Of a DNA stretch of 38,244 nucleotides, positions 7,642-14,932 are shown one piece after another. The stretch's first letter is position 1. The number at the start of each line of letters is the position of its first letter. The notes beneath the pieces are model-generated. The model did no database searches. It saw only the letters and a list, made by a program, of their open reading frames with translations, and was not told where the DNA came from. The translations under genes were made by a program, and so were the position numbers. This stretch comes from Kiloniellaceae bacterium (lineage in GTDB: Bacteria > Pseudomonadota > Alphaproteobacteria > Kiloniellales > Kiloniellaceae): contig JAJFGK010000031.1 in the NCBI GenBank assembly GCA_021776195.1, positions 1-38,244 on the forward strand, read 5' to 3'.

Positions 7642-8211
7642 GTGCCGGAACCGGCGCCAACAGCGGTCGAAGCCGAGGACCTCGGGTCCTTGCTTGCAGG
7701 TGCGGCCGAAGGCGATCGTGCCGCCTTCGCCGAGCTCTATCAGCTGACCGGGCGGCGGCTCTTTCCCATCGCGCTGCGCCTGTTGCGTCAGCGCGAGGCT
7801 GCCGAAGAGGCCCTGCAGGAAGCCTATTTGACGATCTGGCGCCGTGCCGGCCACTACAGCCCCGACCGCGGCAAGCCGATCGCCTGGATGGCAACAATTG
7901 TGCGAAATCAGGCGATTGACCGCCTGCGCCGGGAAAAGACCCGTGGCCGGGGGACCGTCGAATGGGACGAGGCCGCGGAAGCGGAGATCGCCGGTAAGAG
8001 CCTCGAAAGCGATCTGCCCTATGATGTCTCCGCGACCGTCCGGCACTGCGTCGAAGGGTTGCAAGAAAACTATCGCAAAGTCATTCTCCTGGCCTACTAC
8101 CAGGGCCTGACCCAGGAAGAACTGGCGGCGCGACTTGATGCGCCCCTGGGCACGGTGAAAAGCTGGGTACGCCGGGGTCTGTCTCAATTGAAGGACTGTG
8201 TCGAGCAATGA
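7642..8211 (+). CDS. ECF RNA polymerase sigma factor (RpoE/SigK-like)
   Basis: A 189-residue sigma factor with only regions 2 and 4. Region 2 runs from DRAAFAELYQLTGRRLF to WMATIVRNQAIDRLRR. Region 4 has ENYRKVILLAYYQGLTQEEL and a helix-turn-helix ending PLGTVKSWVRRGLSQL. The GTG at 7642 is chosen since GGGGGG (7627-7632) lies nine bases before it; open frame continues upstream but codes for no recognisable domain. Its stop overlaps the start of the cupin anti-sigma gene (ATGA), so the two are translationally coupled. The candidate target promoters flank it on both sides. Confidence 0.93.
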   Translation: MPEPAPTAVEAEDLGSLLAGAAEGDRAAFAELYQLTGRRLFPIALRLLRQREAAEEALQEAYLTIWRRAGHYSPDRGKPIAWMATIVRNQAIDRLRREKTRGRGTVEWDEAAEAEIAGKSLESDLPYDVSATVRHCVEGLQENYRKVILLAYYQGLTQEELAARLDAPLGTVKSWVRRGLSQLKDCVEQ

Positions 8212-8771
8212 GTGCCGAAGACCACGATCTCGATGCGGCCGAACTGGTCCTGGGCACGCTGGAGGAGACCCAGGCGCAGCGCCTGAAGGCGGATCTGGCC
8301 CACGACGCCGCCCTGCGCGAACGGGTGGCCCGTTGGGAAGATCGTCTGGCGGCGCTCGATAGCCTGCCGCCGGGCGAAGAGCCGCCGGCGGACCTCTGGG
8401 CGCGAATCGAAGCCGATCTGGACGGCAAACGGCAAGTGCCCAAGTCGGACTTTCCCTCGATCACCGTCAAGGCCGATGAGGGCGAGTGGTTCTCGCGCGG
8501 CCCAGGGGTCGAAAAGAAGATCCTGCTGCGCGACCGCGAACAGGGGGTCGAGTCCTACCTGCTCCGCCTCGCGCCGGGCGCCAGCATTGGCGGCCACGCC
8601 CACAGCCTGACCGAAGAGTGCGTGATGCTCGAAGGCGACGTCAGGGTCGGCTCAATCACGCTGGGGCCAGGCGACTTCCACGCCGTCCTGGCCGGCACCG
8701 ATCATCCCGCCATCACATCCCAGGGCGGCGCGCTGTTCTATATCCGCGCCCAGCTTCGCGAGGCCAGCTAG
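8208..8771 (+). CDS. Anti-sigma factor with ChrR-type cupin domain
   Basis: A 187-residue protein. The N-terminal part (residues 1-75, DAAELVLGTLEETQAQRLKA) resembles the RskA/ChrR anti-sigma helical region. It lacks the His/Cys zinc motif of ChrR: the only cysteine is Cys138, in the C-terminal half. The C-terminal part (about 85-187) is a cupin with the four metal-type ligands in ChrR order: His130, His132, Glu136 and His158. There is no membrane segment, so it should be cytoplasmic. The likely role is to hold the coupled ECF sigma factor until the cupin metal site senses a signal such as an oxidant or reactive aldehyde; the signal is inferred only from ChrR. Confidence 0.85.
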   Translation: MSAEDHDLDAAELVLGTLEETQAQRLKADLAHDAALRERVARWEDRLAALDSLPPGEEPPADLWARIEADLDGKRQVPKSDFPSITVKADEGEWFSRGPGVEKKILLRDREQGVESYLLRLAPGASIGGHAHSLTEECVMLEGDVRVGSITLGPGDFHAVLAGTDHPAITSQGGALFYIRAQLREAS

Positions 8772-8888
8772 GCGGTTTCTTCGCGGCCCCGCAGTCCGAT
8801 AGTCTCGATTACTCCGCCGGCCGCCTGAGCCAGGGTCGTTGTAACAAAGAAGTGCTCTATGGCCTGACCAGCCCTCTTTTTAGGAACT

Positions 8889-8925
8889 CGCCGCACGATA
8901 CCGAGGCCCCGGCGAACATTTTTTT
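8889..8925 (+). terminator. Weak candidate terminator after the sigma/anti-sigma operon
   Basis: CGCCG (8889-8893) can pair with CGGCG (8910-8914), followed by AACA and seven T (8919-8925). The stem is short and the gap to the T-run unusual, so this is tentative. It lies just before the predicted ECF promoter of the DUF4331 gene. Positions 8772-8888 hold nothing I can name. Confidence 0.3.
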
Positions 8926-8933
8926 GTTGGCCC

Positions 8934-8961
8934 TGCATCCAAAAGCGGGGCGGCGGTCGTT
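8934..8961 (+). promoter_or_regulatory. Predicted ECF-sigma promoter of the DUF4331 operon
   Basis: TGCATCC (8934-8940), 17 bases, then CGTT (8958-8961), identical in boxes and spacing to 6233-6260. The shared block starts CCTGCATCCAAA. Transcription would start near 8968, leaving a leader of roughly 130 bases before the ATG at 9101. Confidence 0.65.
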
Positions 8962-9100
8962 TCCCAAGGTAAGTCCAACCAGCAGAGCCTGTCGCGACGG
9001 TTACTTTTCGCCGCTGGCGACCTGCGACCTGACGGACGACCCAGGGGCTCCGCCCCGCCATTTTCAACCCCGTCTCATCTCGTTGAGAGGAACTCTTCCG

Positions 9101-10699
9101 ATGACTTTCAAATCTTCCCTTGCCGGTGTGTCAGTCGCCGCGGCCTTGATCGCCGCCGCGGGATCTTCGCCGGCCTTCGCGTCCAGTCATATGGACGCGC
9201 CCCTGATCACCTTCGACGATCCGGCCAACACCACCGACGTCTATGCCTTTCGCAGCGAAAGCGATGGCACCCAGTACCTGACCACGGCGCTTTCGGTCTA
9301 TCCCTTCGAGGAGCCGGGCATCGGCCCCAACAACTACCGCTTCGACGACCGGGTGCGCTACGAAATCCACGTGGCGCTGGGCGATGACCTCGCCAAGGGC
9401 CGGGCCTCCCTGACCTACCGCTTCGACTTCAACACCCGGTTTCAGAACCGTGACACCATTCTGCAGTCCTACCTGGGTGTGATCGAACCGGTCGAGGGCA
9501 AGCCCCGGCGCCTGCGTGACCGCTTCGATGGGAACCAGAACCTGCGGCAGACCTACCGGGTCACGAAGGTCGACAATCGCACCGGCCGGACCACGCGTCT
9601 CGGCCATGGCATCGTGCCGCCGAACAATCAGGGCCAAGTCACACCCTTCTACAACCAGGACAACGACGGCGACAAGCCGGCCAAACCCGGTGTCGATAAG
9701 GAATCGGCGCTTGATCCCTATACGCTGCAAGCGATTTCCGACCTGCGCCGTGGCTATCGATCCTTTGCCGGCCAGCGCGACGACGGGTTCTATGCCGACA
9801 TTCAGGACATCTTCGACCTCGACCTGCTGGGCACCGACCCGAACGGCTTCGCCTTCGGCACCGTGACCGACAGCCCGAGCAAGCCCTTCGACAGCCAGGG
9901 CGGCTTCAACGTTCACACCATCGTCTTGAACATTCCGCTGGTTGAGCTCGACGGCGAGAAGGCCGCCGGCGTCTATGCGACGACCAGCCGTTCTTTCGGA
10001 TCGCGCGACAACGATGACTACGATGACGAACGTGGCTACCGTGGCGATGACGATGACGAACGCGGCTACGATGGCGACGATCGGCGCTATCGTGACTACG
10101 ATGATCGGCGCTTTTCCCAGGTCGGCCGTCAGGGCAATCCTCTCTTCGTCGAGGCCTTGATCGCCGGGCGGGACAAGGATCGCTACAACCGGACCCGGCC
10201 CACCCGGGACGAGCGGTTCCGCGTCTACGCCCAGGACCCGGTCCCCGGCAGCGACGAGGGGGTCGAGATTTCCCGCCTGCTGGGCGTGACCCCTCCGGTT
10301 CCCGGTCTGCTGGAGTTCATTTTCATTCCCGACCTCATCAAGGTCGACCTGACGACCGGTCCGGCGCGCACCCCCAACGATCCCGACTTCAACCGTCTGA
10401 GCGGCATCCTCGATGTGCTGGGCGGCGGCGATCTCACGGGCGCCGACGTCCTGATCAACGGCGACGGCGAGGTGGTCTTTGGCGGCTGGCCGAACGGACG
10501 GCGCTTCGGCGACGACGTGCTCGACATCGCGCTGCTCGCGGTGGGCACCGCCCCGGCCTTCCCGGCCGCCGCGGACGGCCCGAACTTCGACGGCGTCACG
10601 GCGAACGACATCACCTACAACGATGTCTTTCCCTTTGCCGCCACGCCGCTCAACGGCCGCACCCACGGCCATCACGGCGAACCCGGCGCCAGCTTCTGA
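9101..10699 (+). CDS. Secreted DUF4331 protein with Asp/Arg/Tyr-rich tract
   Basis: A 532-residue protein with a signal peptide (MTFKSSLAGVSVAAALIAAA, cleavage after FASS or nearby) followed at once by SHMDAPLITFDDPANTTDVY, the N-terminal signature of DUF4331 proteins. QGGFNVHTIVLNIPL and a C-terminal PNFDGVTANDITYNDVFPF are also family-like. The biochemical role of the family is not established to my knowledge. Residues 303-337 are an Asp/Arg/Tyr-rich insertion encoded partly by a 30-bp tandem repeat. ATG at 9101 has AGAGGAAC upstream. It is the first gene behind the second ECF-type promoter, followed by a hairpin, then TPR and HupE-like genes. It may bind metal or phosphate through its acidic tract; that is speculation. 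Confidence 0.88.
   Translation: MTFKSSLAGVSVAAALIAAAGSSPAFASSHMDAPLITFDDPANTTDVYAFRSESDGTQYLTTALSVYPFEEPGIGPNNYRFDDRVRYEIHVALGDDLAKGRASLTYRFDFNTRFQNRDTILQSYLGVIEPVEGKPRRLRDRFDGNQNLRQTYRVTKVDNRTGRTTRLGHGIVPPNNQGQVTPFYNQDNDGDKPAKPGVDKESALDPYTLQAISDLRRGYRSFAGQRDDGFYADIQDIFDLDLLGTDPNGFAFGTVTDSPSKPFDSQGGFNVHTIVLNIPLVELDGEKAAGVYATTSRSFGSRDNDDYDDERGYRGDDDDERGYDGDDRRYRDYDDRRFSQVGRQGNPLFVEALIAGRDKDRYNRTRPTRDERFRVYAQDPVPGSDEGVEISRLLGVTPPVPGLLEFIFIPDLIKVDLTTGPARTPNDPDFNRLSGILDVLGGGDLTGADVLINGDGEVVFGGWPNGRRFGDDVLDIALLAVGTAPAFPAAADGPNFDGVTANDITYNDVFPFAATPLNGRTHGHHGEPGASF
10022..10081 (+). repeat. 30-bp in-frame tandem repeat inside the DUF4331 gene
   Basis: Two adjacent 30-base units starting at 10022 and 10052 encode DDERGYRGDD and DDERGYDGDD. 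A further degenerate D/R/Y run continues to about 10111. The repeat keeps the reading frame and looks like a recent local expansion. Confidence 0.8.
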
Positions 10700-10709
10700 G
10701 CCGGGCCGG

Positions 10710-10737
10710 CGAGGGTGGGTCTTCGGGCCCGCCCTCG
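10710..10737 (+). other. Strong hairpin between DUF4331 and TPR-like genes
   Basis: CGAGGGTGGG (10710-10719) pairs with CCCGCCCTCG (10728-10737) over 10 bp with one G-U; the loop is TCTTCGGG. No T-run follows closely. As at 7007-7038, it sits after the first gene of an ECF-type operon and may set unequal expression. Confidence 0.55.
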
Positions 10738-10776
10738 TCCCTCCATTTGTCGATTTCCTTTTGTGAGGCCGAGACG

Positions 10777-12033
10777 ATGACGACCGCGCGACGTTTCATT
10801 CTCTCATTCCTAAGGCGGCAGGGATCGTCGTTTGTCCCGGCCGCGATCTGGCTCGTCTTCCTGATCAGCTCCGGCCTGGCTTTCGGCGTCACTCTCTTTC
10901 CCGGAAGTGCCGGGGCCGAACCCTACCGGCCGGCCGACACCGCTACCGTGGTCGCGCGGCTGGCGCGGGCCGACGAGGCCGAGGGCGACCGCCTGCAAAG
11001 CCTTCGCGCCAGGCTGGCGGACGACCCGAGCGATGCGACGGCGGCGCTGGACCTGGCCCGGCACTATGTCGCGCGGAACCGGGCCGATGCCGACCCGCGC
11101 TACCTCGGCTATGCCCAGGCCGTTTTGGCGCCCTGGAGGGGGCGCGACGACGCACCGGCGGCGATCATGACGCTGCGGGCCGTCCTGGCCCAGCGACTGC
11201 ACCGTTTCGAAGCGGCCCTGGCCGATTTCGACCTCGTGCTGTCGCGCCAACCCGACCATGGCCAGGCTCGCCTGTCGCGGGCCTTCGTGTTGCAAGCCCT
11301 GGGCCGCCATCGGGCGGCCGGCGAGGACTGTCGACGCTTGCCGCGCGGCCTTGGCGAGTTGGCGATCGCGACCTGTCTGGCCCGGGTCGAGAGCCTGACC
11401 GGCGGTGCCGTCGCGGCCCAGGCGCGTCTTGCCACGGCCCTGCAGGTGGCCGCGAAACAGCCGGCGACACTGCGGCTCTGGGCCCTCACCAATCTGGCCG
11501 AGATCGCCGCGCGCCGGGGCGACGCGGCCGCGGCCGAGCAGGCCTTTCGTGGCGCTCTGGGACTGGGGCGGGCGGATAGCTACCTGCGCGATGCCTTTGC
11601 CGATTTTTTGCTCGATGCCGGGCGCCACACCGAGGTGCGCCGCCTGCTGGAAGACGAGCCGCGCAGCGACGGCCACCTGCTGCGCCTGGCGCTGGCTGGG
11701 CAGGCGCTCGCGCATCCGGACCTGTCGGCGGAAACCTCCGCGCTCCAGGCCCGCTTCGAGGCCGCCCGGCGCCGTGGCGACGGCTTGCATCTGCGTGAGC
11801 AAGCCCGCTTTGCCCTGGCCTTCGGCGATCGTCCGGACCGGGCGCTTCAACTGGCCCTGGCGAACTGGCAGGTCCAACGCGAGCCGATCGACCTGCGGCT
11901 TCTGCTCACCGCGGCCTTGGCCGCCGGCCAGCCCGAGGCGGTGTCCGAGGCCGTTGTCTGGCTGGAGCGCAGCGGTCTCGAAGACCCGGCGCTCCGGGCT
12001 CTGCTCGCGCAGGTGAAGGCGATCTCGGCATGA
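10777..12033 (+). CDS. Tetratricopeptide-repeat-like exported protein
   Basis: A 418-residue protein with an N-terminal hydrophobic segment (AAIWLVFLISSGLAFGVTLF, about residues 22-41) acting as signal or anchor. It is followed by Ala/Leu/Arg-rich helical pairs of TPR type, for example RFEAALADFDLVLSRQPDHG and LAEIAARRGDAAAAEQAFRG. ATG at 10777 is chosen over the ATG at 10747 because it directly precedes the basic, signal-like MTTARRF. Its stop overlaps the HupE-like start (ATGA, 12030-12033), so the pair is translationally coupled. A scaffold or assembly role for the DUF4331 or HupE-like partner is inferred from position only. Confidence 0.78.
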   Translation: MTTARRFILSFLRRQGSSFVPAAIWLVFLISSGLAFGVTLFPGSAGAEPYRPADTATVVARLARADEAEGDRLQSLRARLADDPSDATAALDLARHYVARNRADADPRYLGYAQAVLAPWRGRDDAPAAIMTLRAVLAQRLHRFEAALADFDLVLSRQPDHGQARLSRAFVLQALGRHRAAGEDCRRLPRGLGELAIATCLARVESLTGGAVAAQARLATALQVAAKQPATLRLWALTNLAEIAARRGDAAAAEQAFRGALGLGRADSYLRDAFADFLLDAGRHTEVRRLLEDEPRSDGHLLRLALAGQALAHPDLSAETSALQARFEAARRRGDGLHLREQARFALAFGDRPDRALQLALANWQVQREPIDLRLLLTAALAAGQPEAVSEAVVWLERSGLEDPALRALLAQVKAISA

Positions 12034-13169
12034 CCCGGTGGTTCGCCCTGCTTTGGCTTCTGGCCGCGACCTGGGTCCTGTCCGAACCCGCCGCCGCCCA
12101 CAAGCCGAGCGACAGCTACCTGACCGTGAGGCTTGCCGAGTCCGGCGCAACGGGGCGGTGGGACATCGCGCTGCGCGACCTCGACTTTGCCATCGGCTTG
12201 GACAGCGATCAGGACGCGGCTCTCACCTGGGGCGAGGTCGTGGCCCGCCACGAGGATATCGCGGCCTATGCGCTGGCCAGACTGGAGCTTTCGGTTGATG
12301 GGGCGAGTTGTATCACCAGGGCCGGGGACCAGTTGATCGAGGATCACAGCGACGGCGCCTACACGGTAGTCCTCTTTGCCATCGACTGTCCGGTCCCGGT
12401 CAAGGCCCTGACACTGGACTATCGCCTCTTTTTCGATCTGGATCCCTTGCATCGCGGCCTGCTGTCCCTCGAGGCGGGCGGGGAGGTCGTCACCGCCGTG
12501 CTGTCGCCGGACAGCCCCGCCCTGACCTGGCAGCCGGGTGGGCCAGGGGCGCTCGACGCCTTTTTATCCTATCTGCGCGATGGGGTCTGGCACATCTGGA
12601 TCGGTTTCGATCATCTGCTCTTTCTCGTCACGCTTCTGCTGCCGGTCTTCTGGCGGCGCGCGGCGGACTCGTTGGATAGCGGCCGGCCGTCCCTACGCAG
12701 CGTCCTGCTGTCGGTTCTCAAGGTGGTGACGGCCTTTTCCCTGGCCCATTCGATCACCTTGACCGCCGGCGCCTTGAGTTGGGTGGCGCTGCCCTCGCGT
12801 TTCGTGGAGACAGCCATCGCCGCCTCGATCCTGATTGCCGCGGCCAACACGCTTTGGCCTTTTGTCACCCGGCGGCTTTGGCTCTTGGCCTTCGTCTTCG
12901 GTCTGATTCACGGGTTCGGATTCGCCGCGGTGCTGGCCGACCTCGGCCTGCCTGCCGGCACGCTGCTGGCGGCGTTGCTGGCCTTCAATATCGGCGTCGA
13001 GTTGGGCCAGCTTGCCGTGGTCGCGGCGGTGGTGCCGCTGCTCTACTGCGTGGCGCGGTATCGTCTTTATGACCGGGTTCTGGTGCCCAGCGGAACGGCT
13101 TTGGTGATCCTGATCGCCGGGGCCTGGTTCTTCGAGCGGCTGCTCGACCTGTCGCTGCTGCCGATCTAG
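12030..13169 (+). CDS. HupE/UreJ-type membrane protein
   Basis: A 379-residue protein with a signal peptide ending PAAAHKP, an extracytoplasmic domain to about residue 175, then six or seven membrane segments. The first membrane region carries HIWIGFDH (His188, Asp194, His195), the HX5DH motif of HupE/UreJ proteins, and IHGFGFAAVLADLG gives the second His-Gly motif. HupE homologues take up nickel; this long form with an N-terminal domain is a separate subgroup of unknown substrate. It is the last gene of the DUF4331 operon and ends 10 bases from the convergent potC-like gene. Divalent metal transport under ECF control is a reasonable inference, not a demonstrated function. Confidence 0.85.
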   Translation: MTRWFALLWLLAATWVLSEPAAAHKPSDSYLTVRLAESGATGRWDIALRDLDFAIGLDSDQDAALTWGEVVARHEDIAAYALARLELSVDGASCITRAGDQLIEDHSDGAYTVVLFAIDCPVPVKALTLDYRLFFDLDPLHRGLLSLEAGGEVVTAVLSPDSPALTWQPGGPGALDAFLSYLRDGVWHIWIGFDHLLFLVTLLLPVFWRRAADSLDSGRPSLRSVLLSVLKVVTAFSLAHSITLTAGALSWVALPSRFVETAIAASILIAAANTLWPFVTRRLWLLAFVFGLIHGFGFAAVLADLGLPAGTLLAALLAFNIGVELGQLAVVAAVVPLLYCVARYRLYDRVLVPSGTALVILIAGAWFFERLLDLSLLPI

Positions 13170-13179
13170 CGCATCGGGA

Positions 13180-14001
13180 TCAGTTATCTTCCTTCGTTCT
13201 CCCCATGTACTGCGCCAATAACAAGGCGGTGCAGGAGATGACGATCAGGATGGTGGAGATCGACGCGATGGTCGGGTCGATCAGGTCGCGCAGCGCCGTG
13301 AACATCTTCTTGGTCAGCAGGGAGTTCTGGCCGCCGGAGACGAAGAGCCCGATGATCACCTCGTCGAAGGAGGTGAGAAAGGCCAACAGCCCGCCGGTGA
13401 CGACCGAAAAGCGGATCTGCGGCAGGGTGATGACCATGAAGGCCTTGAAGCGCGTGGCGCCCAGGCTGCGCGCCACCATCTCCTGGTTCATGTCGTAACT
13501 CTTGAGCGACGCACTGACGATCACCAGCACCAGGGGGATGGCCAGGATCGAGTGGGCCAGCACCAGGCCGAAGACGGTGTGGACCAGGTTCAGCTTGGCG
13601 AAGACATAAAAGCAACCGATGCCGACCAGGATCACCGGCACCATCATCGGCAAAACCAACAGCACGAACAGCAGCTTGGCAAAGCGGAAGTTCGACACGA
13701 AAAGCCCATAGGCGGCCATGGTGCCGAGCGGGGTGGCGACGAAGACCGTCAGAACCGCCACCTTGACCGAGGTCCAGGTCGCCTGCATCCACTCCGGCGA
13801 GTTGAGATAGCTCTCGTACCATAAAACGGACCAGGTGCTGGGTGGGAACTCCAGGTACTGGGAGGCCGAAAAAGACATCGGCATGACGATCAAGGTTGGC
13901 GCCAGCAGGAAGACCATGACCAGGGTGCCGACGACATAGAGCCAAAGGCGCCCACGGTGGGTGATCTGGGTATCAGAGGCGGGACGATCGAGCCAGGACA
14001 T
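13180..14001 (-). CDS. PotC-type ABC transporter permease
   Basis: A 273-residue inner-membrane permease with six predicted segments, beginning MSWLDRPASD. The EAA-type loop is visible as MVARSLGATRFKAFMVITLP. The PotC-type phrase SFDEVIIGLFVSG is present near the C-terminus. The start at 14001 overlaps the stop of the PotB-type gene by one base, so the two permeases are coupled. It is the last gene of the potDABC-like operon. The substrate is likely a polyamine or related cation, but the family also carries other small molecules. Confidence 0.88.
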   Translation of the reverse strand: MSWLDRPASDTQITHRGRLWLYVVGTLVMVFLLAPTLIVMPMSFSASQYLEFPPSTWSVLWYESYLNSPEWMQATWTSVKVAVLTVFVATPLGTMAAYGLFVSNFRFAKLLFVLLVLPMMVPVILVGIGCFYVFAKLNLVHTVFGLVLAHSILAIPLVLVIVSASLKSYDMNQEMVARSLGATRFKAFMVITLPQIRFSVVTGGLLAFLTSFDEVIIGLFVSGGQNSLLTKKMFTALRDLIDPTIASISTILIVISCTALLLAQYMGRTKEDN

Positions 14002-14927
14002 CAGTGCTGTCCTCCGCTGCCCATCACCTGATCGAACTTCATCAGCTTGGTGGCGATGTAGAGGATGATCAGGGTCATGACCAGCAACACGACACCAAGC
14101 GCACTGGCTGCGCCCCAATTGAAGAAGATCTCGATATTGCTGGCGATCCGCATGGCCACCATGATGATCTTGCCGCCGCCGAGAACCGCCGGCGTGACGT
14201 AAAAGCCGAGGCAAAGCACGAAGACGATCAGGGCCCCCGCCAGAAGTCCCGGCATCGAGAGCGGGAAGAAGACGCGCCAGAAGGCCTGGCTCGGCGAGGC
14301 GCCGAGATTGGCCGCGGCTTTCAAGTAGTCCTTGTCGATTGCCTTCATCGAGCCATAGACCGGCAGTATCAGGAAGGGCAGCATGATATGGACCATGCCG
14401 ATGATCGTGCCGTTGAAGTTATGGACGATCTTGATCGGCTCTTCCCAGAGGCCCATCGAAATCCCCCAGTCGTTGACCAGGCCCTTGCGCTGCAGCAGCA
14501 CGAGCCAGGCATAGGTCCGCACGAGAAGCGAGGTCCAGAAGGGCAGCAGCACGGCGATCATGCAGAGATTGGCCATGCGCCGCGGCAGCTGCGAGAGCAT
14601 GTAGGCCAGCGGATAGCCGATCATGATACAGACCATCGTGGTCACCATGCTGACCTCGAAGGTGGTCTGAAAGATGCGCAGGTAGGATTTGCTCTTGATC
14701 AGGCGATGGTAGTGGACCAGGGAGAAGCTGCCGTCGTCGCCCAGGAAGGAAAGATAGAAGAGCCAGAAGAAGGGCAGGATCATAACCACCGTGATCAGCA
14801 GCAGGGCCGGCGAACAAAGGCCGACAAGCCGCCAGCGTTCCATCAGGGCGTCGCTTTTCAGGCCGTCGCCGTTGGCCCGTGAACTGACCTTGGCCGTGTA
14901 GGATTCGCCGCTCGTGATCGCTACCAT
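14001..14927 (-). CDS. PotB-type ABC transporter permease
   Basis: A 308-residue permease with an N-terminal cytoplasmic stretch of about 30 residues, then a first membrane helix (ALLLITVVMILPFFWLFYLS). SLVHYHRLIKSKSYL is the usual periplasmic segment of this type, and AAANLGASPSQAFWRVFFPL the EAA loop. It begins five bases after the ATPase gene and overlaps the next permease by one base, so expression in a fixed ratio is expected. It forms the channel with the PotC-type partner. Confidence 0.88.
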   Translation of the reverse strand: MVAITSGESYTAKVSSRANGDGLKSDALMERWRLVGLCSPALLLITVVMILPFFWLFYLSFLGDDGSFSLVHYHRLIKSKSYLRIFQTTFEVSMVTTMVCIMIGYPLAYMLSQLPRRMANLCMIAVLLPFWTSLLVRTYAWLVLLQRKGLVNDWGISMGLWEEPIKIVHNFNGTIIGMVHIMLPFLILPVYGSMKAIDKDYLKAAANLGASPSQAFWRVFFPLSMPGLLAGALIVFVLCLGFYVTPAVLGGGKIIMVAMRIASNIEIFFNWGAASALGVVLLVMTLIILYIATKLMKFDQVMGSGGQH

Positions 14928-14932
14928 CGCTC

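Noticed and set aside
9131..10675. Long open frame antisense to the DUF4331 gene
   Set aside because: It lacks domain features and arises from high GC content; the plus strand has a signal peptide, family motifs and a promoter.
13784..13790. TGCATCC copy, another at 32618-32624, as further ECF promoters
   Set aside because: Both lie inside genes and neither has CGTT 17 bases later.
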